From contig NC_044917.1 of NCBI RefSeq assembly GCF_003576645.1, positions 13,467,192 to 13,531,191 on the forward strand: 64,000 bases of DNA, written 5' to 3'. A program made the translations under genes and the position numbers. Within the stretch, counting starts at the first letter, position 1. Each line of letters opens with the position of its first letter. Of this stretch, positions 1 to 10,719 are shown one piece after another. Source of the stretch: Ipomoea triloba (lineage: Eukaryota > Streptophyta > Magnoliopsida > Solanales > Convolvulaceae). Under the pieces are notes generated by a model. The model was not told where the DNA came from, searched no databases, and saw only the letters and a program-made list of their open reading frames with translations.

Positions 1-82
1 GTTGATCACTTATTTTCTATGGTTAAAATTTGTCCATAGTTTTATGTGGGATAGTGTTCATTCTCATAGGTATTGGATCATA

Positions 83-685
83 TGAGAACAAGTCCATAGG
101 AGAAAATTAAAAGAACTAATCACAACCTTACATCTAGAAAAATTTAACGCACCATATTAGATTTTAAAAAAAAAAAAAAACAAGGTGACAGTTTCATAAT
201 TATCACCAACTTTACTATGCAAATTTTAACACTTAAATATGCAATCTTTAACAACTAAATATGCAAACTTGGTAAATTCTATAAAATCAATAAAAAAGCA
301 AAATTTTAAATGTAAACCGTAAATGTTAGACCTTAATTATTAAGCAGTAAAAAATGAATCAATAGACCAAATAAAATAAAAAAAACTCAGTCATAAAACT
401 CTAAAATCAAAACCCTAATTGAAATGTACTTTCGTGTTTTTGCAAGTGCAAACTTTTAATACTAAATATGCAAAATGTTAACACTAAATGCCCAAAACGT
501 TAATACTAAATGTGCAAACCTGAAAAAGTCTAAAAATTACAGATTTTAGTGTTCACGTTTGCATTGTAAAGTTGGTGATAATTACGAAATTGCCACCACA
601 TTTTTTAAATCTGATTTGGTGCTTTAAAATTTTCCAGATGTAAGGTTGTGATTAGTTCTTAGTTTTCTCCTACGGACTTGTTCAC
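83..685. mobile_element. Long-TIR non-autonomous element (MULE-like MITE)
   Basis: The left block (about 83-185) and the right block (about 565-685) are inverted copies of each other. Both read GAACAAGTCC..AGGAGAAAA, then CTAATCACAACCTTACATCT, then a poly-A tract and ATTATCACCAACTTTAC. The middle (about 215-545) holds degenerate repeats of a word like AAATATGCAAA/TTAACACTAAATG. Long TIRs with no coding capacity fit Mutator-like MITEs, but I did not find a convincing target duplication, so the superfamily is inferred. A (CA)n run directly follows the right end. Confidence 0.6.
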
Positions 686-799
686 ACACACACACACACA
701 CCTGTGAGAACTGCTGCCTAAGAGAGAACTAGGAACTAATTGGAGCAGTTCATCTAGAAATATCTAGTGAATAAGAAGTAATTTTTTTAAAAAAAAATA

Positions 800-965
800 C
801 AGTGCATTTTTGTAAATAATCCAAATTTTGAAATGCAATAATCGTGTATTTGAAGTGCAAGTAACATGTGTAAGTGTGCAAATAAAAGGTGCAAGTAACA
901 TCACTATAAATTACAAATAACTTACCTTTTGCAGACAATAATCGAGTGTTTGAAGTGCAAGTAAC
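800..965. repeat. Degenerate direct repeat with AAGTGCAAGTAAC word
   Basis: The phrase AATAATCG..GTGTTTGAAGTGCAAGTAAC occurs at about 836-870 and again at about 937-965, with shorter echoes (GGTGCAAGTAACATCAC) between. This resembles the internal repeats of the inverted-repeat elements elsewhere in the window, but no terminal repeats are visible here. Confidence 0.4.
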
Positions 966-1386
966 GTTTGGTTCACTGGAAAATATTTGAAGGAAAATGG
1001 AATTGAAGTTCCATGAAAAATAAATTCCAGAAAAATGGATTTCATTGTTTGGTTGGTGGAAAAGAAATTACTGGGAATATAAGTTCCATTGTTTGGTTGG
1101 ATTTCGAATTATAAGAAATAATGAGTATATAAAGACAATTATACCCCTACACAATAATAATAACAACAATAATAATGGTAATTTAAAAAAGCTAGTGAGG
1201 GCATAATTTTCCTCATTGTTTTCCATGTAAAACAAAATACTAAGGGGTGGCCAAGGAAAATGTTTTCCTCATTCTTGGGGAAAATGTTTTCCGATTGAAA
1301 AATATTTTCCATCCAACCAAACAAAGAAAAATCTAGTTTTCCTCAAATTCAATGAAAACATTTTCCATCCAACCAAGCACCTCCTT
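963..1386. mobile_element. Tourist-like MITE (GTTTGGTT TIR), copy A
   Basis: The left end reads CGTTTGGTTCACTGGAAAAT and the right end CATTTTCCATCCAACCAAGC, an inverted pair. The interior (GAAAATATTTGAAGGAAA, then TTCCATTGTTTGGTTGG) is closely similar to the element at 32748-33196, so these are two copies of one family. GTTTGGTTGG-type tips and TAA-like flanks are typical of PIF/Harbinger (Tourist) MITEs. There is no coding capacity. Confidence 0.65.
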
Positions 1387-1499
1387 AAATTTAAAGTGTG
1401 CTCACACATATCGACTAGTACACGTTGAATTAATCTCATTTGTAAACTCTTGACTGCTTTGAATGGGTTCAGAAGAATTTGGTCTAGGAGTAAGAGTAA

Positions 1500-1967
1500 G
1501 GGTGCGTTTGGAAACCCGGAAAATGATTTCTGGAAATCATTTTTCTGGTTTAATTTCTAGTGCTTGGCTAGATGGGGAAAATGGAAGTCAATGAAAAAAT
1601 AGGGTTTGGTCAATGAAAAATAGAGGGGATTTTCCGGAAATTGACTTCCCCCTTTTTTGGGGGGAAGACATTTTCCGTTTGCAGCAGTAGAGCAGCCAAT
1701 CACCCACCACCATCCACCACCACCACCCCTACCCACCCACTACCCCCACCCCCACCCTACCCCCACTGCCCCTACCACCCCACCACCACCACCATCATTG
1801 TATATTTTAAATATTTAAAATTAAAAATAATTATGCTCATTTTCCAGAAAATGAACCAAACACACCAAGATAGTTTTTCAAAATGCAGCCAAACATTGAA
1901 AAGGAAAATGTTTTTTGAAAAATAACTCATTTTCTAGAAGTCATTTTCCTGCTTTCCAAACGAATCG
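1500..1967. mobile_element. MITE with GCGTTTGGAAA ends and a C-rich interior
   Basis: The left end GGTGCGTTTGGAAACCCGG and the right end TTTCCTGCTTTCCAAACG form an inverted pair, and GTAAG flanks both sides. The interior at about 1690-1800 is a strongly C-rich (CCACC)n-like tract. The reading frame through it is low complexity and not a gene. Confidence 0.55.
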
Positions 1968-2536
1968 TAAGTGGTTGGATGATTGGTCCCCTTTACCCTC
2001 CCTTCTTCTCACCCAAACATGGACTTACTATTTAAATTATGACTTAAAGTGATTTCAATTATGCTACATTAAGGGTGAAAAATATTTAGAAACAAAACTA
2101 ACATTTTTTAAAACATCTATTTACTATTTATAATACCAAACAAAAGTTTACTACATCACTAAAGTAAATTCAAAAACAAAACTTAGATATCTATACAAAA
2201 TTTTAAAATAAGAATGTTTTTGAATACAAAGAAAAAGATAGTATGATATTTATTTATATCTATATAATAATAAAAGTATTATGAGTGTTTCTTTCTATCC
2301 ATTTAATTATGTATATTTCTTTTATAAATTTATCTAAATATTACATTGTTAGGGGCTATATTAATCATACAAAATTTTAATTTTAATTTTATATGTTATG
2401 AAAATACATACTTGACTAAATATATAAGAAGTCCAATTATATTATTATATTGTACATTTTAACATCGTTCAATTTTTTTTCTAAATAAATATCTTATGTA
2501 TATTGTACGGTAAACCACTAATATTTATTGGTAAAA
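1968..2536. other. AT-rich intergenic stretch, nothing recognised
   Basis: This is AT-rich sequence with no long frame, splice-like coding signal, or clear terminal repeat. Confidence 0.5.
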
Positions 2537-2960
2537 ACTTGTGTGAGACCGCCTCACCGTGAGACGAGTCGTGTCAAGATGAAAATGTAATACTTATACG
2601 CACAAATGCCATACTTATATGCTCAAATATAATACTAATCAGGAATAAAAAATTTGTTACTTATAAGGGTAAATGTAATACTTTTAAGGGAAAATAAAAT
2701 ACTTTTACATTTCGATTTAAAAGTATTACATTTTGCCTCAAAAGTATTATATTTTCCCTTATAAGTAAGGGGCACTTGTCAACATTACTTATTATGGAAA
2801 ATGTAATACTTTTTCTCTTATAAGTAACAAAAATTGTACTCCTGATTAGTATTATATTTTAGCATATAAGTATGGCATTTGCACATATAAGTATGACATT
2901 TGCATGATGCTCCAACCTGACCCTCACGAATAAGGATCTGTGAGACGGTCTCACACAAGT
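2537..2960. mobile_element. Inverted-repeat element with GTGTGAGACCG ends and internal TAATACTTATAAG repeats
   Basis: The left end (ACTTGTGTGAGACCGCCTCA) and the right end (GTGAGACGGTCTCACACAAGT) are inverted copies. Between them a word like ATGTAATACTTATAAGG recurs in both orientations many times, about 2585-2900. The architecture is the same as in the other elements of this window: short palindromic ends and an AT-rich internal tandem repeat. It is non-coding. Confidence 0.6.
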
Positions 2961-3191
2961 GTGACCTTTTTTATTTATATTAGTAGATACAATACTTTTT
3001 ATTGTAGAATTATAAATTAGAAAAAAGAAACAACGTGTAATACGAGTTTGGTGTTGGCTTATGACTTTGAATATACACAATTTGAAGGGTAAGCTTTGAA
3101 TGATATTTGTTTGAGGAAAAAGGTAGGTTCAATTCATGCCAAATCTGGATACAGAAGAAACATGTGATAAATGGTACTTTACTTGTTATTG

Positions 3192-3886
3192 TACTCCCTC
3201 GGTCAATTTTGTCTTTGATTATTTATGGCTCAAATTAACTATTTTTTTCATTGCTTATTTTTTTAATAATGTTAATTATTTTTAAATTTTATAATTTTGC
3301 GTTTAATAATACTTTTAATGTAGTTTCTAAATATATAAATTTTATATATAATTAATACTCAATTTAGTCATCGATTATAATAGTTTTTCTCGATTTAGTC
3401 ATTTTTTTTAAAGAATTTTCTCGATTTAGTCATAAACAACTTTTTGTGCTTATTATTATTTTTTTGAAAACATTTAAGTCCTCGACTTTGATTGTTTTCT
3501 AAATTGAGTCCTCTATTAAAATAACTTGATAATTTCACTTCTATTAATACCCAATTTAGTCATAAACTAACTATAATAGTTTTACCCAAGTTAGTCTTCG
3601 ACTGTAGCGGTTTTACCAAATTTAGTCATCGACTATACCGATTTTCTCAATTTAGTCATTGATTCTGACAACTCAGGACTCAATTAGGTAAAATATCAAA
3701 GTCGATGACCTAATTAAGCACAAAAAGTCGTTTAGGACTAAATCGATACAAACCACTATAATTGATAATTAAATTGGTATTAACTCATTTTATGTATTAA
3801 TACTAAACTTAATATTATGAAAATTTGCGCTAAAAATAGCTTCAGTCAAGTCTCGTTAATTGAATCAGACAAATAAAATGTGATAG
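3192..3886. mobile_element. Stowaway-like MITE disrupted by nested insertions
   Basis: The left end GTACTCCCTCGGTCAATTTT is a classic Stowaway tip (CTCCCTC..TCC). The matching right portion (ATTGAATCAGACAAATAAAA) lies just before the Pack-MULE-like element at 3887. The interior is interrupted by another inverted-repeat insertion (3350-3785). The right tip appears to have been the target of the Pack-MULE-like insertion. Confidence 0.5.
3350..3785. mobile_element. Nested inverted-repeat element (CAATTTAGTCATCGA ends)
   Basis: The left terminus reads TTAATACTCAATTTAGTCAT and the right one is its imperfect reverse complement (ATTAAATTGGTATTAA). Internal phrases of the type TTTAGTCATCGACTATA repeat several times. 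It sits inside the Stowaway-like element, so it inserted later. Confidence 0.5.
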
Positions 3887-4268
3887 GAGTAAATACCCAA
3901 AATGGTCCCTCGACTATAGCATAATTCACAAATTGGTCCTCGACTTATGATTTTAACCAATAACATCCATGACTTTTCAATTTTTACCTTATGTGGTCCT
4001 CCGTTAATGAGCCCGTCAACTCGTCGTGAAACACAAGGGTAGTCACGTAATTTCACATGCTCCATGTCTTCTCCCTTAACCTGGTCGTTATAAGCTCTTG
4101 AAGAAGCATGTTTATAGCAGAAGCCATCTTTTTCAAGCTTGGCTGCAGAAGCAGATCAAAATCTAGGTTGGAATTAACCAGGTAATTGAGCAAGAAAGTC
4201 AATATTAAAATATTCCATCAAAACTCGCACTCTCTCTCTCATTTCCACGTCTACTCTGAATCTGAGCT

Positions 4269-4404
4269 ATGGCGAATTGGTCGATGAACTCTTCCCTCGC
4301 TCTTCTCATTCTTCTTCCTTCCTGTTGCTTCGCTCTCCTCCACCACCGGCACCGCTTCCGTGAGATCTCTCAGAACCCAGCGTTCAGTTCTTCCGTGATC
4401 GCTA
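4269..4404 (+). pseudogene. Captured gene fragment with signal-peptide-like start
   Basis: An ATG frame encodes a hydrophobic N-terminus (SLALLILLPSCCFALL) followed by a basic stretch, and ends near GCTAG|GTTAATT, a plausible exon/intron border. The base composition is much richer in C than the flanks. Its position inside the Pack-MULE-like element and the lack of a continuation suggest a captured 5' exon from a gene unrelated to the kinase. I do not recognise the parent gene. Confidence 0.4.
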
Positions 4405-4689
4405 GGTTAATTTCTTGGAACAACTGGATCTTGATCTCAACCCGGATCCGTTGCGTGTTCTGTTTTGCGTGTAATATTGTAAGAGAAATTGGAGTTTTGG
4501 CGAGAAGTTGATGCGTTAGGTGGCGGTGGTTGAGCGTCGGTGAAGTGGTGAATTGAGTTAGGAAACGGTGCCTAGGATTCTTCACCCGGAATCGGTGTCG
4601 GTGGCTCTAATTCGCCGGATTTCGTGATTTTTTTCTCCGCCGAGTTCTTAATTTGGGAATTTGATCCGCGATCTTGTGGGAGGACGCGA

Positions 4690-5030
4690 AGGAAACGACG
4701 CCGTTAGTGCAGCTGTTAGGTTGCTAGAAGATGCAACAAGATCCGTTAGTGCAGCTGTTAGGTTGCTAGAAGATGCAACAAGATCAGCGCAAGAAGCTGT
4801 TAGGTTGCTAGAAGATGCAACAAGATCAGCGCAAGAAGAATTCCAAGGAGGTGGAGATGCAACAAGATCAGCGCAAGAAGAATTCCAAGGAGGTGGAATT
4901 TTTTACAGAGTATGGGGATGAGAATTCCAAGGAGGTGGAATTTTTTACAGAGTATGGGGATGCCAACAGGTATAAGATTCTGTTTTTTACAGAGTATGGG
5001 GATGCCAACAGGTATAAGATTCTGGAGATT
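4690..5030 (+). repeat. Staggered overlapping direct repeats (probable assembly stutter)
   Basis: Segments are repeated in a stepped way: each block ends with the words that begin the next block. GCTGTTAGGTTGCTAGAAG recurs three times, then GATGCAACAAGATCAGCGC, then AATTCCAAGGAGGTGGA three times, then ACAGAGTATGGGGATGCC. Only the last pass runs on into the kinase domain. A progressive A-B, B-C, C-D pattern is not how tandem repeats normally evolve. The same pattern is seen at 13263-13425. Confidence 0.7.
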
Positions 5031-5435
5031 ATAGGGAAAGGGAGCTATGGTGTTGTTTGTGCAGCCCTGGACACTCATATTGGGGAAAAGGTAGCAATAA
5101 AGAAAATAAATGACATTTTTGAGCACATCTCTGATGCAATTAGAATTTTGCGTGAAGTGAAGTTGCTTAGGATTTTGAGGCACCCTGATATTGTTGAAAT
5201 CAAACGCATTATGATTCCTCCTTCGAGGCGGGACTTCAAAGATATATATGTTGTTTTTGAGCTTATGGAATCTGATCTTCATCAAGTTATTAAAGCCAAT
5301 GATGACTTGACGCACGAGCACCACCGGTTTTTCCTCTACCAGATGCTACGGGCTTTGAAATATATGCACACAGCCAATGTTTATCATAGAGATCTTAAAC
5401 CAAAAAATATATTGGCGAATGCGAACTGCGAATGA
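4815..5435 (+). pseudogene. MAP kinase gene fragment (TDY-group-like), truncated
   Basis: The frame encodes the N-lobe and catalytic-loop start of a plant MAP kinase. Visible are the glycine loop GKGSYGVV, the ATP-binding lysine in VAIKK, the conserved stretch NDIFEHISDA, FELMESDLHQVIKANDD, and the HRDLKPKNILAN catalytic loop. It then stops within about five residues at the inner border of the right TIR. The DFG motif, the T-x-Y activation loop and the whole C-lobe are missing, so it cannot be an active kinase. The residue pattern looks most like the plant TDY (group D, MPK16/MPK9-type) kinases; this is from memory of the family. The N-terminus before FFTEYGD is scrambled by the staggered repeats, so the start is uncertain. 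Confidence 0.75.
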
Positions 5436-5898
5436 GAAGACATGGAGCATGTGAAATTACGTGACTGCCCTTGTGTTTCAGGGAGAGTTGACGTCCTCAT
5501 TAACGGAGGACTACATTAGGTAAAAATTGGAAAGTCATGGATGTTATTGGTTAAAATCATAAGTCGAGGACCAATTTGTGAATTATGCTATAGTCGATGG
5601 ACCATTTTGAGTATTTACTCAATGTGATAGTGTAGCATTTTTAATGGAGCAGATAAGTTCCCTATACTTTTTACTAGACTTTAATTTGACGAAATTTTGA
5701 GTTGATGCATCCACCTTTCTTGTCATTGCCTTTAATATAACAATAATGCGTAATTAATTTTGACATTGACACTTGTTGGAAAATGCTCATTATTAACACT
5801 AGCACATTTCTACGATGTTCCACATTTTATTGTATTTGTCAAAATAATTATTATTATTTAAATCTATGATTAGCCAATATGTCATTCGTTGGGTCACA

Positions 5899-6070
5899 TT
5901 TTTTTTTAGTACTACTGACTCTATTACAATGTAGTATCCGTTCATAGCTACTTTCTTGACCTACTGAAGCACAAAGAGTCAACAGTTGCCTCCATTGAGG
6001 CTTGAATCCACTTCCATCATCCATGTGAGAGTGTAAATCGGGACACCGGGTGCCACTAGACTACAAAGTC
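5899..6070 (-). mobile_element. tRNA-derived SINE, minus strand
   Basis: Read on the minus strand, this has a tRNA-like head with an A-box-like word near TGTAGTCTAGTGG and a B-box-like GATTCAAGCC. The body then runs through CAGTAGGTCAAGAAAGTAGC and GGATACTACATTGTAATAG and ends in a poly-A tail (poly-T at 5899-5907 on the plus strand). It shares its body with the copies at 11427 and 52441. A duplicate at about 7470-7641 results from the 6542-8111 repeat. Confidence 0.7.
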
Positions 6071-6179
6071 TATACAAATATACTCTATAGAACTATCAAC
6101 TATGTGTTAGCCAATAAGTCTCTCTTTATCCATTTTTCCCGACTGTGACGATGAAGTTAAAATAATTGAATTATTTTAT

Positions 6180-6400
6180 TCTCTTTGTATCATCATTTTA
6201 TGTGTTTGATTCGGTTAACGAGGTTTACTTAAAGTTATTTTTAATTTAATTTTTATAATATTAAATTAAATTTATTATTAGTATATAAGATTTATATATT
6301 TTAAACAAACTATTAAACACAAAAAAAATTAAATTAAAATACTAAAAAAGAAAAAGAAAAAAGAACTGGCTTGACCAATAAATAGTAAATATTTTCATCT
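6180..6400. repeat. AT-rich Stowaway-like remnant
   Basis: The phrase GTTAACGAGGTTTACTTAAA followed by TTAATTTTTATAATATTAAA resembles the interior of the clearer Stowaway copy at 37382-37641 (AATGAGGATTGACTGAAATT). No intact tips are visible, so this is a degraded copy. Confidence 0.35.
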
Positions 6401-6540
6401 ATTTTTCCTAGATAGAATAATGCAATTGAAGTAATGAATCATTTTACTCGTCTTAATTGCGATTTATTCAAATCCCTTCAAAAATACACCCAAAGTAGTT
6501 CATAGATTTAATGTTATTCTCAATACAATCTATGCTATAT

Positions 6541-6541
6541 N
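6541..6541. other. Single-N assembly join
   Basis: One N separates two copies of the same 1.56-kb sequence. The sequence before it ends CAATCTATGCTATAT, and the second copy passes the same point at 8111 and runs on into unique DNA. Confidence 0.9.
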
Positions 6542-8111
6542 AAGGAGGTGGAATTTTTTACAGAGTATGGGGATGCCAACAGGTATAAGATTCTGGAGAT
6601 TATAGGGAAAGGGAGCTATGGTGTTGTTTGTGCAGCCCTGGACACTCATATTGGGGAAAAGGTAGCAATAAAGAAAATAAATGACATTTTTGAGCACATC
6701 TCTGATGCAATTAGAATTTTGCGTGAAGTGAAGTTGCTTAGGATTTTGAGGCACCCTGATATTGTTGAAATCAAACGCATTATGATTCCTCCTTCGAGGC
6801 GGGACTTCAAAGATATATATGTTGTTTTTGAGCTTATGGAATCTGATCTTCATCAAGTTATTAAAGCCAATGATGACTTGACGCACGAGCACCACCGGTT
6901 TTTCCTCTACCAGATGCTACGGGCTTTGAAATATATGCACACAGCCAATGTTTATCATAGAGATCTTAAACCAAAAAATATATTGGCGAATGCGAACTGC
7001 GAATGAGAAGACATGGAGCATGTGAAATTACGTGACTGCCCTTGTGTTTCAGGGAGAGTTGACGTCCTCATTAACGGAGGACTACATTAGGTAAAAATTG
7101 GAAAGTCATGGATGTTATTGGTTAAAATCATAAGTCGAGGACCAATTTGTGAATTATGCTATAGTCGATGGACCATTTTGAGTATTTACTCAATGTGATA
7201 GTGTAGCATTTTTAATGGAGCAGATAAGTTCCCTATACTTTTTACTAGACTTTAATTTGACGAAATTTTGAGTTGATGCATCCACCTTTCTTGTCATTGC
7301 CTTTAATATAACAATAATGCGTAATTAATTTTGACATTGACACTTGTTGGAAAATGCTCATTATTAACACTAGCACATTTCTACGATGTTCCACATTTTA
7401 TTGTATTTGTCAAAATAATTATTATTATTTAAATCTATGATTAGCCAATATGTCATTCGTTGGGTCACATTTTTTTTTAGTACTACTGACTCTATTACAA
7501 TGTAGTATCCGTTCATAGCTACTTTCTTGACCTACTGAAGCACAAAGAGTCAACAGTTGCCTCCATTGAGGCTTGAATCCACTTCCATCATCCATGTGAG
7601 AGTGTAAATCGGGACACCGGGTGCCACTAGACTACAAAGTCTATACAAATATACTCTATAGAACTATCAACTATGTGTTAGCCAATAAGTCTCTCTTTAT
7701 CCATTTTTCCCGACTGTGACGATGAAGTTAAAATAATTGAATTATTTTATTCTCTTTGTATCATCATTTTATGTGTTTGATTCGGTTAACGAGGTTTACT
7801 TAAAGTTATTTTTAATTTAATTTTTATAATATTAAATTAAATTTATTATTAGTATATAAGATTTATATATTTTAAACAAACTATTAAACACAAAAAAAAT
7901 TAAATTAAAATACTAAAAAAGAAAAAGAAAAAAGAACTGGCTTGACCAATAAATAGTAAATATTTTCATCTATTTTTCCTAGATAGAATAATGCAATTGA
8001 AGTAATGAATCATTTTACTCGTCTTAATTGCGATTTATTCAAATCCCTTCAAAAATACACCCAAAGTAGTTCATAGATTTAATGTTATTCTCAATACAAT
8101 CTATGCTATAT
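6542..8111 (+). repeat. 1.56-kb direct duplication of 4983-6540 (probable assembly artefact)
   Basis: Positions 6554-8111 repeat 4983-6540 at a constant offset of 1571 with no difference that I could see. They include the MAPK fragment (6548-7006), the right TIR of the Pack-MULE-like element, its 3' target duplication and the SINE. The first copy ends at an N and the second carries only the right half of the element. That is the signature of an unmerged contig overlap rather than a second transposition. Confidence 0.8.
6548..7006 (+). pseudogene. Second copy of the MAPK fragment (within the duplication)
   Basis: It is identical in protein sequence to the fragment at 4984-5435 and truncated at the same residues after the HRDLKPKN loop. 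It lacks the left TIR, because the copy starts immediately after the N at 6541. It should not be counted as an independent gene fragment unless the duplication is confirmed. Confidence 0.7.
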
Positions 8112-8258
8112 AATATACGCAAGTAGTATACATGAAAAGTTGATCTTTGCATATGGATTTTATTCCATATTCAAGGCCCTATAATACATGTTGATGATTA
8201 ATAACAATTATGGAGTATTAATTAGTGGCAAGTTTTGTTGTGGACTAATGTTCATAGA

Positions 8259-8515
8259 ACCAATCATTATGGTCCACACAGCTGTGTGACCATACTATCA
8301 AGTAATGTACATTTAGTATAAAAATAATGTACTTTTAGTATATTAAAAATGTACATTGTATTCAGGGATATACATTATTTGTGTATTGAATGTACATTAT
8401 ATTGTATGATTTATATTCAGTACACAAATAATGTACATTTAGTATATTAAAAATGTACTTTTTGTTATGGTCTACACAACACTATGTGGACCATGGTCCG
8501 TACAATAATTTTCCC
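8259..8515. mobile_element. GGACCATGGTCC-family element with internal GTACATTATTTT repeats
   Basis: The left end reads CAATCATTATGGTCCACACAGC and the right end GTGGACCATGGTCCGTACAA then TAATTTTCCC. The inverted pair is near-identical in design to 58846-59090. The middle consists of repeats of AATGTACATTTAGTATA and its inverse. It is non-coding and part of a family described in the findings. Confidence 0.6.
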
Positions 8516-8529
8516 TATAGCAGTCATTA

Positions 8530-9112
8530 TACGGGGGACCATAGTGCACAATGCATTGTGGACCATGGTCACAAAACGTCGTTGTTTCATTAAGTGAAAG
8601 AAACGGTTACCGTAAGTCTTAACGGAGCTCCGTAAAGGATACTACAGTTCATCTCAAAAGATACTACCTCACATTTGTTTTTATATTATTAAGTGAAATT
8701 GTAGTTATATCGAAATGAAACTGTAGTTGTGTTGAAAGGAAACTGCAGTGTATATAAAATGAAACTGAATAACAGTTTCACATATTTGAGTATATATTGT
8801 CCAATGAAACTGTAGTTATATCGAAATGATATTGTAGTTGTATTGAAAGGAAATTGCAGTGTATTATAAAAGGAACTGTAGTTGTGTTGATACGGCTTCA
8901 TATATTTGAGTATATAATGTCGAATGAAACTGTAGTTATATCGAAAAGGAACTGTAGTTGTGTTGAAAGGGAACTGGAGTGTTTATAAAATGAAAGTTAA
9001 CGGCACGGAACGGAGCCATTTCAGTCGTTTGTTTTCATTAATCAAAACGGCGTCGTTTTGATGCATGAACCACAATCCGTTGTGGACCGCGGTCCACGGT
9101 AAAATTTGTGAT
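8530..9112. mobile_element. GGACCATGGTCC-family element with internal 22-bp-type repeats
   Basis: The left end has GGACCATAGTGCACAATGCA and TTGTGGACCATGGTC; the right end has CCACAATCCGTTGTGGACCG and CGGTCCACGGTAAAATTT. Just inside each end is a matching pair AAAACGTCGTTGTTTC and AAACGGCGTCGTTTTG. The core (8689-8995) is a tandem array of GAAACTGTAGTTGTGTTGAA-like units. The short frames through the array are products of the repeat. Confidence 0.6.
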
Positions 9113-9382
9113 TCACACCACTAATAAAAAGGGAGAGGAGGGCAAGAAAATAGGGAGAAAAAGAAAAAAGGAATAAAAAAAAAAAAGGTCGACAACAAAT
9201 AAAAAATAGTTGTAAAAGATTATAAATACGTTCTTGCTGGGCGCGATTCTTGTGCTCCACGCGTAGATATTTGGCTTTGTTTTCCCTTTTCTTTCTCCTG
9301 GCAGGCTCTACAAAAAAAATAAAAAAAAATCAAAAATTGTAGGAGAAAAAACTAACATAAAATCACTCCCCACATTTGTTCC

Positions 9383-9466
9383 AATACTGCCTCCATTGAG
9401 ACCCGAACCCACAACCTCCCATATGAGATAGCAACTTGGTGCCACTGGACCACAAGGTCATTGGCA
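9383..9466 (-). mobile_element. SINE head fragment, minus strand
   Basis: Read on the minus strand, GACCTTGTGGTCCAGTGGCA (A-box region) is followed by GTGGGTTCGGGTCTC (B box) and the GGAGGCAGT word shared with the other SINE copies. The 3' body and poly-A are absent here. Confidence 0.5.
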
Positions 9467-9469
9467 ACA

Positions 9470-10230
9470 TGCTCTTATCAATCCCAAAAAGAAAAAGAAA
9501 AAGAAAACAAATAGCCTATTATAGGGTTTTTTTTTGGTTCTCCAATAAAATCAAGATATGTGATGATAATTTTACTCTTTTAAAATACATTTATCATTTT
9601 TTCCTTAATATATACAAAATAATAATTTCTTTTTAGATAATACAAAAATTTGAGCCAATAATGCTCAAGTTGGGATATGTAATCCTTTTGCATAAATTAA
9701 AGTTTTAAATTCGAGTCTCATATCATATATTGAATAAATGCGTTTTGATTATTTTTGTGTGTATTTATTTTCGAAGAGTATTAGTGGACTTACTAGGATT
9801 GGTAACTAAGGATAAAAATTTATAATTGTAAATTGTACATAAATGGATATTAGTATAGCTCATCGAATAAAAATTTACTAATGATAAAATTTACTATTTG
9901 CGGTAGTTTATTGACTTAAGAGGATAAAAACTAGTATATTTGGTAGTTTAACGCACATGTAAGCACATGGTAGGTATTTTGATATTTCTAATTAAGCAAT
10001 TGTAACATAAGCACGTGAAGTTTTTTGTTTCAAATTAAACTATAAGCTAAAAGATCTTCTCAATTCATGTTCCCCTTTTGGATTTGTGCACCAAACTAAA
10101 AGAGAATTGTTTGTATTACTAGTTTTTTTTTTTTTTTTGGTAAATATTTTATGCCCAAACTATAAGAAAATTAATTTTGTTATGCCTAATTTATATGTCA
10201 CATTTATTATTCATTGTTCAAATTAATTTT
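9470..10230. other. AT-rich intergenic stretch, nothing recognised
   Basis: There is no supported gene. A poly-T run at about 10123-10138 and scattered AT-rich words are the only visible structure. Confidence 0.5.
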
Positions 10231-10440
10231 TTAATTAAAAAAGTTCAAATTAGTCACCGAACTACACCCAAAAATATAATTGGGTCGTCCAACTCAAAAA
10301 ATTGCAATTGGGTACTTAAACCGTCCAAAATAATGAAATTCGACTAAAGTTGACATGCTCATCTTGTTATCGTTGACGGTAGTAGACATCCTGTTAAAAT
10401 GTTATTTAAAAAAAATTATGTTACTAATTTAAAATTTAAA

Positions 10441-10446
10441 AAAAAN

Positions 10447-10480
<34 letters not shown>
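10441..10480. repeat. Poly-A run with single-N join, followed by (CAAA)n
   Basis: An uninterrupted A tract contains an N at 10446 and runs into CAAACAAACAAACAAACACA. Its true length is not reliable. The poly-Phe frames on the opposite strand come from this tract. Confidence 0.8.
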
Positions 10481-10481
<1 letters not shown>

Positions 10482-10719
10482 AAACAAACAAACAAACACA
10501 CACCCCTTCCCCTCTTCGTCTTGGTGAAGAGCTTTTTCTTTGTCTCCAAGCCTGAGACGAAGAGCTTGCTTCGTTTCCAAGCCGAAGACGAAGAAGTTTC
10601 TTCATCTCCAACATAAGACAAAGACTTTTTTTCATCTCTGGTGAGAGACAAAGAGGGGACGGTATAAGTTTTTTATTTTATTTAAAATTATTAAAATAAA
10701 TTTTAAAAATAATTTTTTG

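Larger units (their letters stand above)
3887..5620. mobile_element. Pack-MULE-like element carrying host gene fragments
   Basis: Terminal inverted repeats of about 190 bp (3887-4075 and about 5432-5620) begin GAGTAAATACYCAAAATGG and continue CGACTATAGCATAATTCACA on both ends. The element is flanked by a perfect 10-bp direct repeat AATGTGATAG (3877-3886 and 5621-5630), which fits the 9-11 bp target duplications of Mutator-like elements. Between the TIRs there is no transposase. Instead there is GC-richer, gene-like DNA: a signal-peptide-like frame (4269-4404), a possible coding fragment on the minus strand (about 4072-4150) and the 5' part of a MAP kinase coding sequence (to 5435). Its internal length is inflated by the staggered repeats at 4690-5030. 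Confidence 0.8.

Noticed and set aside
1641..1925. Proline/threonine/histidine-rich frame
   Set aside because: It is translated from a (CCACC)-rich tract inside a MITE; low complexity only.
8689..8901. Asparagine/phenylalanine-rich minus frame
   Set aside because: It follows the tandem array in the element at 8530-9112.
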